Made by a program: the position numbers and the translations under genes. From Streptomyces violaceoruber (GTDB lineage Bacteria > Actinomycetota > Actinomycetes > Streptomycetales > Streptomycetaceae), in contig JODI01000111.1 in the NCBI GenBank assembly GCA_000720805.1, positions 1 to 21,862 on the forward strand: a DNA stretch of 21,862 nt, read 5' to 3'. Position 1 is the first letter of the stretch; each line of letters starts with the position of its first letter. The notes beneath the pieces are model-generated. The model was given only the letters and a program-made list of their open reading frames with translations. It was not told where the DNA came from and did no database searches. Shown here in pieces: positions 14,219 to 21,421 of the stretch.

Positions 14219-15670
14219 ATGTCCACGCCGCCCCGCCGATCCCCCGCCGCCCGTCCTCCCCAGCGCCGCCCACGGCCGCCCGTACGGCGGAAGAGACCTC
14301 GCTGGGCCATGCGGGCGGTGACCACCCTCTCCGTCGTCGTCCTCGCCTCCGCCGGGATCGGCCACGCGGTGGTCACGAGCATCGACGCGGACATCGCCCG
14401 GGTCGACCCCTTCAAGGACATGAAGAACCGGCCCCGGGCGGGCCACGGGATGAACGTCCTGCTGGTCGGCACCGACGGCCGCGACCACATCACCGACGCC
14501 GAGCGGCGCGCGTACCGGCTCGGCGGGGCGCCCTGCCACTGCACCGACACGATCATGATCGTGCACATCTCGGAGGACCGGGAGCGGGCGAGCGTGGTGA
14601 GCCTGCCGCGCGACTCCTACGCGGTGACGCCCGAGCACACCGACCGGACCACCGGACGACGGCACCGCGGCCACCCCCTCAAGATCAACGCGGCGTACGC
14701 GGAGGGCGGACCGAACCTCACCGTGCGCACGGTCGAGAACATGACCCGTGTGAAGATCGACCACTATCTGGAGGTCGACTTCACCAGCTTCATGAAGACG
14801 GTGGACGTGCTCGGCGGGGTGCGGATCTGCACCGCCGAGCCGCTGAAGGACACGTACACCGGCCTCGACCTCCCGCCCGGTCCGCACGTCCTGCGGGGCG
14901 GCCCGGCCCTCCAGTACGTCCGCGCCCGGCACGTCGACGGTGCTTCCGACCTGAGCCGGATGCAGCGCCAGCAGCTCTTCCTGGCCTCGCTGATCGAGCG
15001 GGCGACCTCCTCCGGGATCCTGTTGAACCCGATGAAGTTCCGGGACGTGGCCCGGGCCGTGCTGGGTTCCGTACGCGCCGACAAGGGCTTCGGCACGGCC
15101 GAGCTGCTGGACCTGGGCCGGGCGATGCGGAACTTCTCCCCGTCGTCCTCGGAGTTCACGACCGTGCCGATCGGGCAGATGGGATACGCCGTCAAGGGCG
15201 TCGGCTCGACACTGAAGTGGGACCCGAAGAAGTCCGAGCGGCTCTTCCGCTCCCTGCGCGAGGACGAACCGCTGGCAGCGCACCGCCCGAGGAGCAGGGC
15301 CGTGCGGGTGGCGGTGGCCCCGCAGCAGATCCGGGTCCAGGTGGAGAACGGGACAGCGACGGCCGGCCTCGGCAGACGGGTGGACGCGGCACTGGCGGCG
15401 ACCGGGTTCCGTACGACGCGGCAGCCCGTGAGCGCGGCGGACCGCACCGTGAAACGGACCGTCGTGGCCTACGACCCCCGCTGGGACCGCTCGGCGAAGT
15501 CGCTGGCGACAGCCCTGCCGGGCAGCGAGCTGCGGGCGACGAAGGGGCTGGGGGCGACGCTGAAGGTGATCGCCGGGGCGGACTTCCGGCAGGTGCGCAA
15601 GGTGAAGGCCGAGAATCAGCACCAGGGGGAGTTCGGGGTGATGCGGGGGGACGACGCGGGGTGCGCGTGA
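14219..15670 (+). CDS. LCP-5, LytR-CpsA-Psr family protein with LytR_C domain
   Basis: This 483-aa LCP protein has an Arg/Pro-rich leader and a membrane segment at about 32-52. The LCP domain has MNVLLVGTDGR at 78-88, CHCTDTIMIVH from 106, SLPRD at 128-132, KIDHYLEVDF near 179 and QYVRARH near 232, with RMQRQQ following. All expected catalytic Asp and Arg residues are present. A LytR_C domain covers about 369-457 (IRVQVENGT to VIAGADF). It has four cysteines: two adjacent to the TDT motif, one in VRICT and one at the end (AGCA). The first two are placed differently from those in LCP-1 to LCP-4. ATG 14219 has GGAGG 9 nt upstream; the very long in-frame extension to 13121 is antisense to the glycosyltransferase and is rejected. 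It diverges from that gene. Confidence 0.94.
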   Translation: MSTPPRRSPAARPPQRRPRPPVRRKRPRWAMRAVTTLSVVVLASAGIGHAVVTSIDADIARVDPFKDMKNRPRAGHGMNVLLVGTDGRDHITDAERRAYRLGGAPCHCTDTIMIVHISEDRERASVVSLPRDSYAVTPEHTDRTTGRRHRGHPLKINAAYAEGGPNLTVRTVENMTRVKIDHYLEVDFTSFMKTVDVLGGVRICTAEPLKDTYTGLDLPPGPHVLRGGPALQYVRARHVDGASDLSRMQRQQLFLASLIERATSSGILLNPMKFRDVARAVLGSVRADKGFGTAELLDLGRAMRNFSPSSSEFTTVPIGQMGYAVKGVGSTLKWDPKKSERLFRSLREDEPLAAHRPRSRAVRVAVAPQQIRVQVENGTATAGLGRRVDAALAATGFRTTRQPVSAADRTVKRTVVAYDPRWDRSAKSLATALPGSELRATKGLGATLKVIAGADFRQVRKVKAENQHQGEFGVMRGDDAGCA

Positions 15671-15707
15671 CGGTCGGGACCCTGGAGGTTCCGGCCGGCG
15701 TCCCTGT

Positions 15708-15722
15708 GGGCGCGCGGCGCCC
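15708..15722. terminator. Short hairpin between convergent LCP-5 and thioesterase
   Basis: GGGCGC and GCGCCC form a 6-bp stem with a 3-nt loop, immediately beyond the thioesterase stop and 37 bp past LCP-5. It is the only hairpin seen in this 52-bp gap. Confidence 0.35.
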
Positions 15723-16280
15723 TCAGTCCTCGAACCCGTCCGCCGCCCTCCGCTCCCGCAGTTCCAGTATCTCCCGGCGGCGGGCCAGGCGGTGGGTGCG
15801 GCGGATCTGGGCCTCCTGGTTGCGGCGCTTGTCGCGCTCGGTCTCCGGGAGCGCCGGCGGTACCCGGCGGGGCCTGCCGTCGGCGTCGACGGCGGCGAAG
15901 ACGAGGTAGGCCGAGCCGACATGGGTGGCCGGGTCGGACTCGTTCCAGCGCTCGGCCAGTACCCGCACCCCGACCTCCATCGAGGTCCGGCCGGTCCAGT
16001 TGACCTGCGCTTTCACATGGACGAGGTCCCCGACCCGGACCGGCTCAAGGAACGCCATTTCGTCCATGGACGCGGTGACGGCGGGACCACCGCTGTGCCG
16101 GCCCGCCACCGCACCGGCCGCGTCGTCAACCAGCTTCATGATCACGCCACCGTGGACCGTGCCCAGGAGGTTGGTGTCGGCGTGGGTCATGATGTGGCTC
16201 AGCGTGGTGCGCGAGGCCGAGATCGGCTTGCCCGGGATATCCGTAGTTCCCGATTCCGCGGCGGGGGCCTGGTCTGTCAT
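15723..16280 (-). CDS. Hotdog-fold acyl-CoA thioesterase (YciA/BACH type)
   Basis: This 185-aa protein should hydrolyse acyl-CoA to free acid and CoA in the cytoplasm. The hotdog domain runs from about 22 to 135. The signature is HADTNLLGTVHGGVIMKLVD at 33-52, with the conserved Asn and Asp, followed by ASMDEMAFLEPVRVGDLVHV and TSMEVGVRVLAE. The C-terminal 45 residues are a highly charged Arg/Glu helix (RRTHRLARRREILELRERR), common in actinobacterial members. ATG 16280 is chosen because GGTGGA precedes it at about 5 nt and the conserved region starts soon after; an ATG at 16292 is also possible. It diverges from LCP-6 across a 119-bp gap and converges on LCP-5. Substrate chain length is unknown; a link to wall synthesis is not evident. 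Confidence 0.9.
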   Translation of the reverse strand: MTDQAPAAESGTTDIPGKPISASRTTLSHIMTHADTNLLGTVHGGVIMKLVDDAAGAVAGRHSGGPAVTASMDEMAFLEPVRVGDLVHVKAQVNWTGRTSMEVGVRVLAERWNESDPATHVGSAYLVFAAVDADGRPRRVPPALPETERDKRRNQEAQIRRTHRLARRREILELRERRAADGFED

Positions 16281-16399
16281 GGCGTCCACCATATGCCGAG
16301 GTGACAAGCCGGGATTTTGTGTCAGCTTCGCAACAGCACTGCCCTTATTTTCCGACGAACCTTGTAAGGGGTGTACCTCAGCACTGCACACTGGGCCCC

Positions 16400-17707
16400 A
16401 TGAGCGATTGGCCCGAGGCAAGGTCCGACGACAACCGTGGCAGCCGGTACGGACGCGGCAGCGCGAGCGCACAGCCCGAGAGCGCCCGCGTGATGCGGCA
16501 GGTCCGCCGCGGTCCGGCGGCGCCCCCCGGGCAGGGCGGGTACGGCCCCGGCCCCGCGTCCCCGCCGTACGCCGGCGGGGTCCCCCAGCAGCCGTCGTAC
16601 GTCAACGGCGGTGACGACTCCGCCTACGGCAACGGGTACGACAGCGGCTACAACACCGGCCAGGTCTACGGCGGCGGCGGTGGCGCCGGCGGTCCGGGCG
16701 GGCCCGGCGGCGGCCGTGGTCCGCGGCCCGCGCCGAACTGGCGCCGCCGCATCAAGTGGACATCCATCAGCGTGGTGACCGTGCTGGTCGTGACGACCGT
16801 CGGCACCTACTTCTGGGCCGACTCCAAGCTGAACCGCGAGGTCGACCTGTCCAAGGTCATCGACCGGCCGGAGACGGGCGAGGGCACGAACTACCTGATC
16901 GTCGGCTCCGACAGCCGCGCGGGCATGTCCGCCGAGGAGAAGAAGAAGCTGCACACCGGGTCCGCCCAGGGCAAGCGCACGGACTCGATGATGATCCTGC
17001 ACACCGGCGGCAACGGCGACACGCTGATCTCGCTGCCGCGCGACTCGGACGTGGAGATCCCGACGTTCGTGGGCTCCGAGTCCGGCAAGACGTACAAGGG
17101 CACGGGCCGCCACGTGAAGCTGAACGCGGCCTACGCGGAGGACGGCCCCGAACTGCTGGTGCGCACCGTCGAGTTCAACACCGGCCTGCACATCGACCAC
17201 TACGTGGAGATCGGCTTCGCCGGCTTCGCGAACATCGTGGACGCGGTCGGCGGGGTCGAGATCGACATCCCGAAGGGCGGCATGAAGGACACCAAGTCCG
17301 GCGCCGACTTCCCCGCGGGCAAGCAGACCCTCAACGGCGAGCAGGCCCTCGCCTTCGTGCGCACCCGGTACTCGCTGGCTGCCTCCGACCTGGACCGGAC
17401 GAAGAACCAGCAGAAGTTCCTCAACGCGCTCGCCAACCAGGTCGCCACCCCGGGCACGATCCTCAACCCGTTCAAGCTGTACCCGACGATGGGCGCGGGC
17501 CTGGACTCGCTGATCGTCGACAAGGACATGGGCCTGTACGACCTGGGCAAGATGTTCTGGGCGATGAAGGGCGTCAACGGCGGCGACGGCACGTCGATGA
17601 ACATGCCGATCTCCGGCTCCACCGGGGGCAACCTCGTCTGGGACAAGGCGAAGGTGAAGACCTTGGTGGACGAGTTGAAGAACGACGACAAGGTGACGGT
17701 CAAGTAG
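16400..17707 (+). CDS. LCP-6, LytR-CpsA-Psr family protein without LytR_C
   Basis: This 435-aa LCP protein has a cytoplasmic leader of about 115 residues very rich in Gly, Pro, Tyr and Ser. A membrane segment lies at about 121-140. The LCP domain has NYLIVGSDSR at 164-173, RTDSMMILH from 193, SLPRD at 211-215, HIDHYVEIGFAGF from 264, AVGGVEIDIP from 282 and AFVRTRY from 318. The protein ends soon after the LCP domain (KVTVK), with no LytR_C domain. It contains no cysteine, unlike the other five. ATG 16400 begins MSDWPEARSDD, a start I know from Streptomyces LCP proteins; no strong ribosome site is visible. CAGCACTGC occurs twice in the upstream gap (16334 and 16379). Two hairpins follow the gene. 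Confidence 0.93.
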   Translation: MSDWPEARSDDNRGSRYGRGSASAQPESARVMRQVRRGPAAPPGQGGYGPGPASPPYAGGVPQQPSYVNGGDDSAYGNGYDSGYNTGQVYGGGGGAGGPGGPGGGRGPRPAPNWRRRIKWTSISVVTVLVVTTVGTYFWADSKLNREVDLSKVIDRPETGEGTNYLIVGSDSRAGMSAEEKKKLHTGSAQGKRTDSMMILHTGGNGDTLISLPRDSDVEIPTFVGSESGKTYKGTGRHVKLNAAYAEDGPELLVRTVEFNTGLHIDHYVEIGFAGFANIVDAVGGVEIDIPKGGMKDTKSGADFPAGKQTLNGEQALAFVRTRYSLAASDLDRTKNQQKFLNALANQVATPGTILNPFKLYPTMGAGLDSLIVDKDMGLYDLGKMFWAMKGVNGGDGTSMNMPISGSTGGNLVWDKAKVKTLVDELKNDDKVTVK

Positions 17708-17722
17708 GCGACCCGAGCGGCG

Positions 17723-17751
17723 GCGGAGCACCGTTCGACGCGGTGCTCCGC
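17723..17751. terminator. First hairpin after LCP-6
   Basis: GCGGAGCACCG pairs with 17741-17751 over 11 bp across a 7-nt loop, 15 bp beyond the LCP-6 stop. Confidence 0.75.
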
Positions 17752-17762
17752 GGTGTCGGGAG

Positions 17763-17787
17763 CGGGGCACCCCGGTGGGGTGCCCCG
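17763..17787. terminator. Second hairpin, LCP-6 / copper-storage gene
   Basis: CGGGGCACCCC pairs with 17777-17787 over 11 bp around a 3-nt loop. It lies between convergent genes ending at 17707 and 17804 and probably serves both. Confidence 0.75.
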
Positions 17788-17803
17788 GGGTGTGGCGGGT
17801 GGG

Positions 17804-18163
17804 TCACATCGTGGCACCCGCCATCGCACGGCAGGTCTCCGCGCAGCGGCGGCAGGCCTGCGCGCAGGCCATCATCTGGGGGTCGTCGGGCATCGACATG
17901 CAGGCCTCGGCACACATGTCGCAGGCCTTGGCGCACAGGGCGCACATGTCGGCCGACATCGGGGAACGGCGCATCATCATGTCCGAGCACATACGGGTCG
18001 TCTCGGAACAGTCGATCAGCGCGCGCATGATCTGCATCTGGGCCTGGCCGCCGCCCTTCTGCATACAGGAGCTCATCGTCTCCTCGCACGCGCTGTGACA
18101 GGTCATGCACGCCTCGATGCAGGCCTGCGTCTCCTTGCTGAGTTCGGTCGTGGTGGGTTGCAT
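17804..18163 (-). CDS. Four-helix-bundle copper-storage protein, Csp3-like
   Basis: This 119-aa protein has 16 cysteines arranged as CxxxC and CxxC repeats: 15, 19, 22, 26, 33, then 52, 59, then 74, 77, 81, 84, 88, then 100, 104, 107, 111. Cysteines facing the core of a four-helix bundle that binds many Cu(I) ions is the hallmark of the Csp family (DUF326). There is no signal peptide or Tat motif, so it is the cytosolic Csp3 type rather than exported Csp1. It is also rich in Met. ATG 18163 follows AAGGAGG at a spacing of 5 nt, the best ribosome site in the window. It would buffer copper in the cytoplasm. No copper regulator or exporter lies nearby. Confidence 0.9.
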   Translation of the reverse strand: MQPTTTELSKETQACIEACMTCHSACEETMSSCMQKGGGQAQMQIMRALIDCSETTRMCSDMMMRRSPMSADMCALCAKACDMCAEACMSMPDDPQMMACAQACRRCAETCRAMAGATM

Positions 18164-18271
18164 GGTTCCTCCTTCGGTGGCGGGAACCGCGGGATCGGAA
18201 CCCGCACCTCCGTCCTACGCCCCCCGGCCCGTCTCCGCCATGGGGAGAGCGGAACCGCACGGCGAAACGCC

Positions 18272-18306
18272 GGCCGCCCTCCACCCGGAGAGGGCGGAGG
18301 GCGGCC
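18272..18306 (-). terminator. Terminator after acyl-CoA dehydrogenase gene
   Basis: GGCCGCCCTCC pairs with 18296-18306 over 11 bp around a 13-nt loop, 21 bp beyond the dehydrogenase stop and upstream of the copper-storage gene. Confidence 0.75.
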
Positions 18307-18327
18307 TGCGAAGCGGGGTGGGCGGCC

Positions 18328-19485
18328 TTACGGGAGGTTGCGGGCCATGACGATCCGCTGGACCTGGTTCGTGCCCTCGTATATCTGCGTGATCTTCGCG
18401 TCACGCATCATCCGCTCCACCGGGTAGTCCCGGGTGTAGCCGTAACCGCCCAGCAGCTGGACCGCGTCCGTGGTGACCTCCATCGCCACGTCCGAGGCGA
18501 AGCACTTCGCGGCGGCTCCCAGGTAGGTGAGGTCGGCGTCACCCCGCTCCGAGGCGGCGGCGGCCTGGTAGGTCAGAGCGCGGGCGGCGGAGACCTTCAT
18601 GGCCATGTCGGCGAGCATGAACTGGATGCCCTGGAAGTCGGCGATCGGCTTGCCGAACTGCTTGCGCTCCTTGACGTAGCCCTTGGCGTAGTCGAGGGCG
18701 CCCTGGGCGATGCCGAGGGCCTGGGCGGCGATGGTGATGCGGGTGTGGTCGAGGGTCTTCATCGCCGTGGCGAAGCCGGTGCCCTCCTCGCCGATCATGC
18801 GGTCGGCCGGGATGCGCACGTTGTCGAGGTAGACCTCGCGGGTCGGGGAGCCCTTGATGCCGAGCTTCTTCTCGGGGGCGCCGAAGGAGACGCCCTCGTC
18901 GGACTTCTCGACCACGAAGGCGCTGATGCCCTTCGAGCGCTTCGACGGGTCCGTGACCGCCATCACCGTGTAGTACTCGGACTCGCCAGCGTTGGTGATC
19001 CAGCGCTTCACGCCGTTGAGGACGTAGTGGTCGCCGTCGCGGACCGCCTTCGTCTTCATACCGGCCGCGTCCGAGCCCGCGTCCGGCTCGGAGAGGCAGT
19101 AGGAGAACATCCCGTCGCCCTTGGCCAGCGGGCCGAGGTACTTCTTCTTCAGGTCCTCGGAGCCGGAGAGGATCACCGGGAGCGAGCCCAGCTTGTTCAC
19201 CGCGGGGATGAGCGAGGAGCTCGCGCAGGCACGGGCGACCTCCTCGATCACGATCACCGTGGCCAGCGCGTCGGCGCCCGCGCCGCCGTACTCCTCCGGT
19301 ACGTGCACCGCGTGCAGGTCGTTCGCCACCAGCGCGTCGTGCGCCTCCTGCGGGAAGCGGGCCTCCTCGTCCACCGCGGCGGCGTACGGCGCGATCTTCG
19401 CCTCGGCCAGTGAACGGATCGCGTCACGGAGCATGTCGTGCTCCTCGGACGGGCGGTACAGGTCGAAGTCAGCCGATCCGGCCAA
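18328..19485 (-). CDS. Acyl-CoA dehydrogenase
   Basis: This 385-aa flavoprotein oxidises acyl-CoA to the 2,3-enoyl-CoA, the first step of beta-oxidation or branched-chain acyl-CoA breakdown, passing electrons to electron-transfer flavoprotein. The N-terminal helical domain starts near residue 12. The family signature CLSEPDAGSDAAGMKT is at about 129-144, WITNAG near 163, and the C-terminal signature QLLGGYGYTRDYPVERMMRD near 343. The catalytic base is the Glu of IYEGTNQVQ near 368. Length is normal for the family. The start is TTG at 19485, with GAGAGA close upstream; the next in-frame Met (residue 18) would cut the domain. It diverges from the UDP-sugar dehydrogenase across an AT-rich promoter region. 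Chain-length preference cannot be read from sequence. Confidence 0.94.
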   Translation of the reverse strand: MAGSADFDLYRPSEEHDMLRDAIRSLAEAKIAPYAAAVDEEARFPQEAHDALVANDLHAVHVPEEYGGAGADALATVIVIEEVARACASSSLIPAVNKLGSLPVILSGSEDLKKKYLGPLAKGDGMFSYCLSEPDAGSDAAGMKTKAVRDGDHYVLNGVKRWITNAGESEYYTVMAVTDPSKRSKGISAFVVEKSDEGVSFGAPEKKLGIKGSPTREVYLDNVRIPADRMIGEEGTGFATAMKTLDHTRITIAAQALGIAQGALDYAKGYVKERKQFGKPIADFQGIQFMLADMAMKVSAARALTYQAAAASERGDADLTYLGAAAKCFASDVAMEVTTDAVQLLGGYGYTRDYPVERMMRDAKITQIYEGTNQVQRIVMARNLP

Positions 19486-19518
19486 GGTCTCTCACGCTCC
19501 AAAGACGCTGCGATGCTG

Positions 19519-19556
19519 GCGCTAATTACCGTTAAGTAACTCAAATTTTATGCGTC
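19519..19556. promoter_or_regulatory. AT-rich divergent promoter/operator region
   Basis: This short stretch is the most AT-rich in the window. It contains the inverted repeat GTTA-AG-TAAC (19531-19540) and, overlapping it, TTAC (19526) and GTAA (19536). A + strand promoter TTACCG-N17-TATGCG (19526-19554) is possible for the UDP-sugar dehydrogenase gene. The palindrome lies where a repressor could control the divergent acyl-CoA dehydrogenase. No regulator is identified. Confidence 0.4.
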
Positions 19557-19676
19557 CGCCCACCCGAGTGATACGTGACCTTGGCGACAGCGGGAAAGCT
19601 GCCCGTCAAAGGCCGTGCGCACACCCGGACTATGCTCTTCCACCGCACCCCCGCGGCCGTCCCACCTGGAGTACCC

Positions 19677-21020
19677 ATGAGCCTCAAGATCACCGTGATC
19701 GGTACCGGCTACCTCGGCGCCACGCACGCCGCGGCCATGGCCGAGCTCGGGTTCGAGGTACTGGGGCTCGATGTGGTCCCCGAGAAGATCGAGATGCTCC
19801 AACGGGGCGAAGTCCCCATCTACGAGCCCGGCCTGGAGGATCTGCTGCGCAAGCACGTCGCCGGGATCGAGGGGTCCACCGGCCGGCTGCGGTTCACCAT
19901 GGACTTCGCGGAGGTGGCGGCCTTCGGTGACGTCCACTTCGTGTGTGTGAACACGCCCCAGCGGCACGGTGAGTACGCCTGCGACATGTCGTACGTCGAC
20001 TCCGCGATCGCCTCGCTCGCCCCGCATCTGACCGGGCCCGCGCTCGTCGTCGGCAAGTCGACCGTGCCGGTCGGGTCCGCCGACCGGCTCGCCGCCTACC
20101 TGGCCGCGAACTCCCCGGCCGGCGCGGACGCCGAGCTGGCCTGGAACCCGGAGTTCCTGCGTGAGGGCTTCGCGGTCCAGGACACGCTGCACCCGGACCG
20201 GATCGTGGTCGGGGTGCGCAGTGAGCGGGCGGAGAAGTTGCTGCGCGAGGTGTACGCCGGTCCGATCGCCGACGGCTCCCCTTTCGTCGTCACCGACTTC
20301 CCCACCTCCGAGCTGGTGAAGACCTCCGCCAATTCCTTCCTGGCGACCAAGATCTCGTTCATCAACGCGATGGCGGAGATGTGCGAGGCCTCCGGCGGCG
20401 ATGTCGCCAAGCTGGCCGAGGCCATCGGGTACGACGACCGGATCGGGAAGAAGTTCCTGCGGGCCGGGATCGGTTTCGGCGGCGGGTGTCTACCGAAGGA
20501 CATTCGCGCCTTCATGGCCCGTGCCGGTGAACTCGGTGCCGACCAGGCGCTGACCTTTCTGCGCGAGATCGACTCGATCAACATGCGCCAGCGCGGTCAG
20601 ATGGTGGAGCTGGCCCGGCAGGCGCTGGGCGGCGGGCCTTTCCTGGGCAAGCGGATCGCGGTGCTCGGTGCCACCTTCAAGCCGGACTCGGACGACGTCC
20701 GGGACTCGCCCGCGCTCAATGTCGCGGGGCAGATCCACCTCCAGGGCGGCCAGGTGACGGTGTACGACCCGAAGGGCATGGACAACGCCCGCCGGATCTT
20801 CCCGACGCTCGGCTACGCCGACTCCGCGGTGGAGGCCGTACGGGGCGCCGACGCGGTGCTTCACCTCACCGAATGGCGCGAGTTCCGTGAGCTGGACCCG
20901 GCGGCGCTCGGCGAGGTCGCGGCGACCCGGCTGGTCCTGGACGGGCGCAACGCGCTCGACCCGGAGCTGTGGCGGCAGGCCGGCTGGACGTACCGGGCGA
21001 TGGGCCGCCCGAAGGCCTGA
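19677..21020 (+). CDS. UDP-glucose 6-dehydrogenase family protein
   Basis: This 447-aa cytosolic enzyme belongs to the UDP-glucose/GDP-mannose dehydrogenase family, which oxidises the C6 hydroxyl of a nucleotide sugar to a carboxylate with two NAD+. The N-terminal Rossmann domain has GTGYLG at 9-14. The middle domain has VGKSTVPVGS near 125, NPEFLREG at 157-164, KTSANSFLATK near 215-225 and the catalytic Cys271 in GGGCLPKD. The C-terminal UDP-binding domain has GATFKPDSDDVRDSP and TEWREF. ATG 19677 follows GGAG at about 6 nt; the longer open frame from 19575 has no support. UDP-glucuronate is the likeliest product and could feed an acidic wall polymer made with the nearby glycosyltransferase and LCP proteins, but the sugar is inferred. 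Confidence 0.93.
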   Translation: MSLKITVIGTGYLGATHAAAMAELGFEVLGLDVVPEKIEMLQRGEVPIYEPGLEDLLRKHVAGIEGSTGRLRFTMDFAEVAAFGDVHFVCVNTPQRHGEYACDMSYVDSAIASLAPHLTGPALVVGKSTVPVGSADRLAAYLAANSPAGADAELAWNPEFLREGFAVQDTLHPDRIVVGVRSERAEKLLREVYAGPIADGSPFVVTDFPTSELVKTSANSFLATKISFINAMAEMCEASGGDVAKLAEAIGYDDRIGKKFLRAGIGFGGGCLPKDIRAFMARAGELGADQALTFLREIDSINMRQRGQMVELARQALGGGPFLGKRIAVLGATFKPDSDDVRDSPALNVAGQIHLQGGQVTVYDPKGMDNARRIFPTLGYADSAVEAVRGADAVLHLTEWREFRELDPAALGEVAATRLVLDGRNALDPELWRQAGWTYRAMGRPKA

Positions 21021-21421
21021 GCCGTCCCGGTATCGAGTTCCGCGAATTCCTGACGGATTTGCGGAAGGTCACGGAATTCTCGCGGGTTCGGTGAAGAACT
21101 GATGTGATCCGCGGATTTTCTCTGTGCACATTTCGCCGCCTCTCGCGGACGGCGGGCCCCCTCATGGACAAGTACCCCGTTTGCAGGGGTTCTTCACACC
21201 CACGGCCCATGCAGTCCGTCCGCACAATCATCATCACGAGTTCGAATTCCATTCGAGCGATATGCGGAATCGACCGTTCTCACAGGTGCACCCCCCCTGA
21301 AAGAGAGGCAGGCAACAATCGGTTAACCACCGCGTAGCGACGCGGAATCCCCCTTCCACTCCACTGGTCGTCATTCGCCACACCCTTCATGTGGATTGAC
21401 CCGACCATGCCAGGAGAGAAA
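21021..21421. other. 400-bp gap upstream of the last gene, no gene seen
   Basis: No coding frame here has family resemblance. An imperfect hairpin (CCGCGAATTCC at 21040-21050 with 21073-21085, two bases bulged) may terminate the UDP-sugar dehydrogenase transcript. A small 5-bp hairpin lies at 21174-21190, and CCGCG-TAGCGA-CGCGG near 21332. The length suggests a leader for the final gene, but I match no known riboswitch. Confidence 0.5.

Noticed and set aside
16334..16387. Direct repeat CAGCACTGC upstream of LCP-6 as an operator
   Set aside because: Two 9-bp copies 45 bp apart in GC-rich DNA are too weak alone; noted in the LCP-6 entry only.
16322..17770. Minus-strand frame of 482 codons opposite LCP-6
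   Set aside because: Shadow of LCP-6; it also runs through the hairpins and the divergent promoter gap.
21300..21420. c-di-AMP (ydaO-type) riboswitch upstream of the final gene
   Set aside because: I looked for its conserved core because such leaders occur in Streptomyces, but the conserved stretches are not present.
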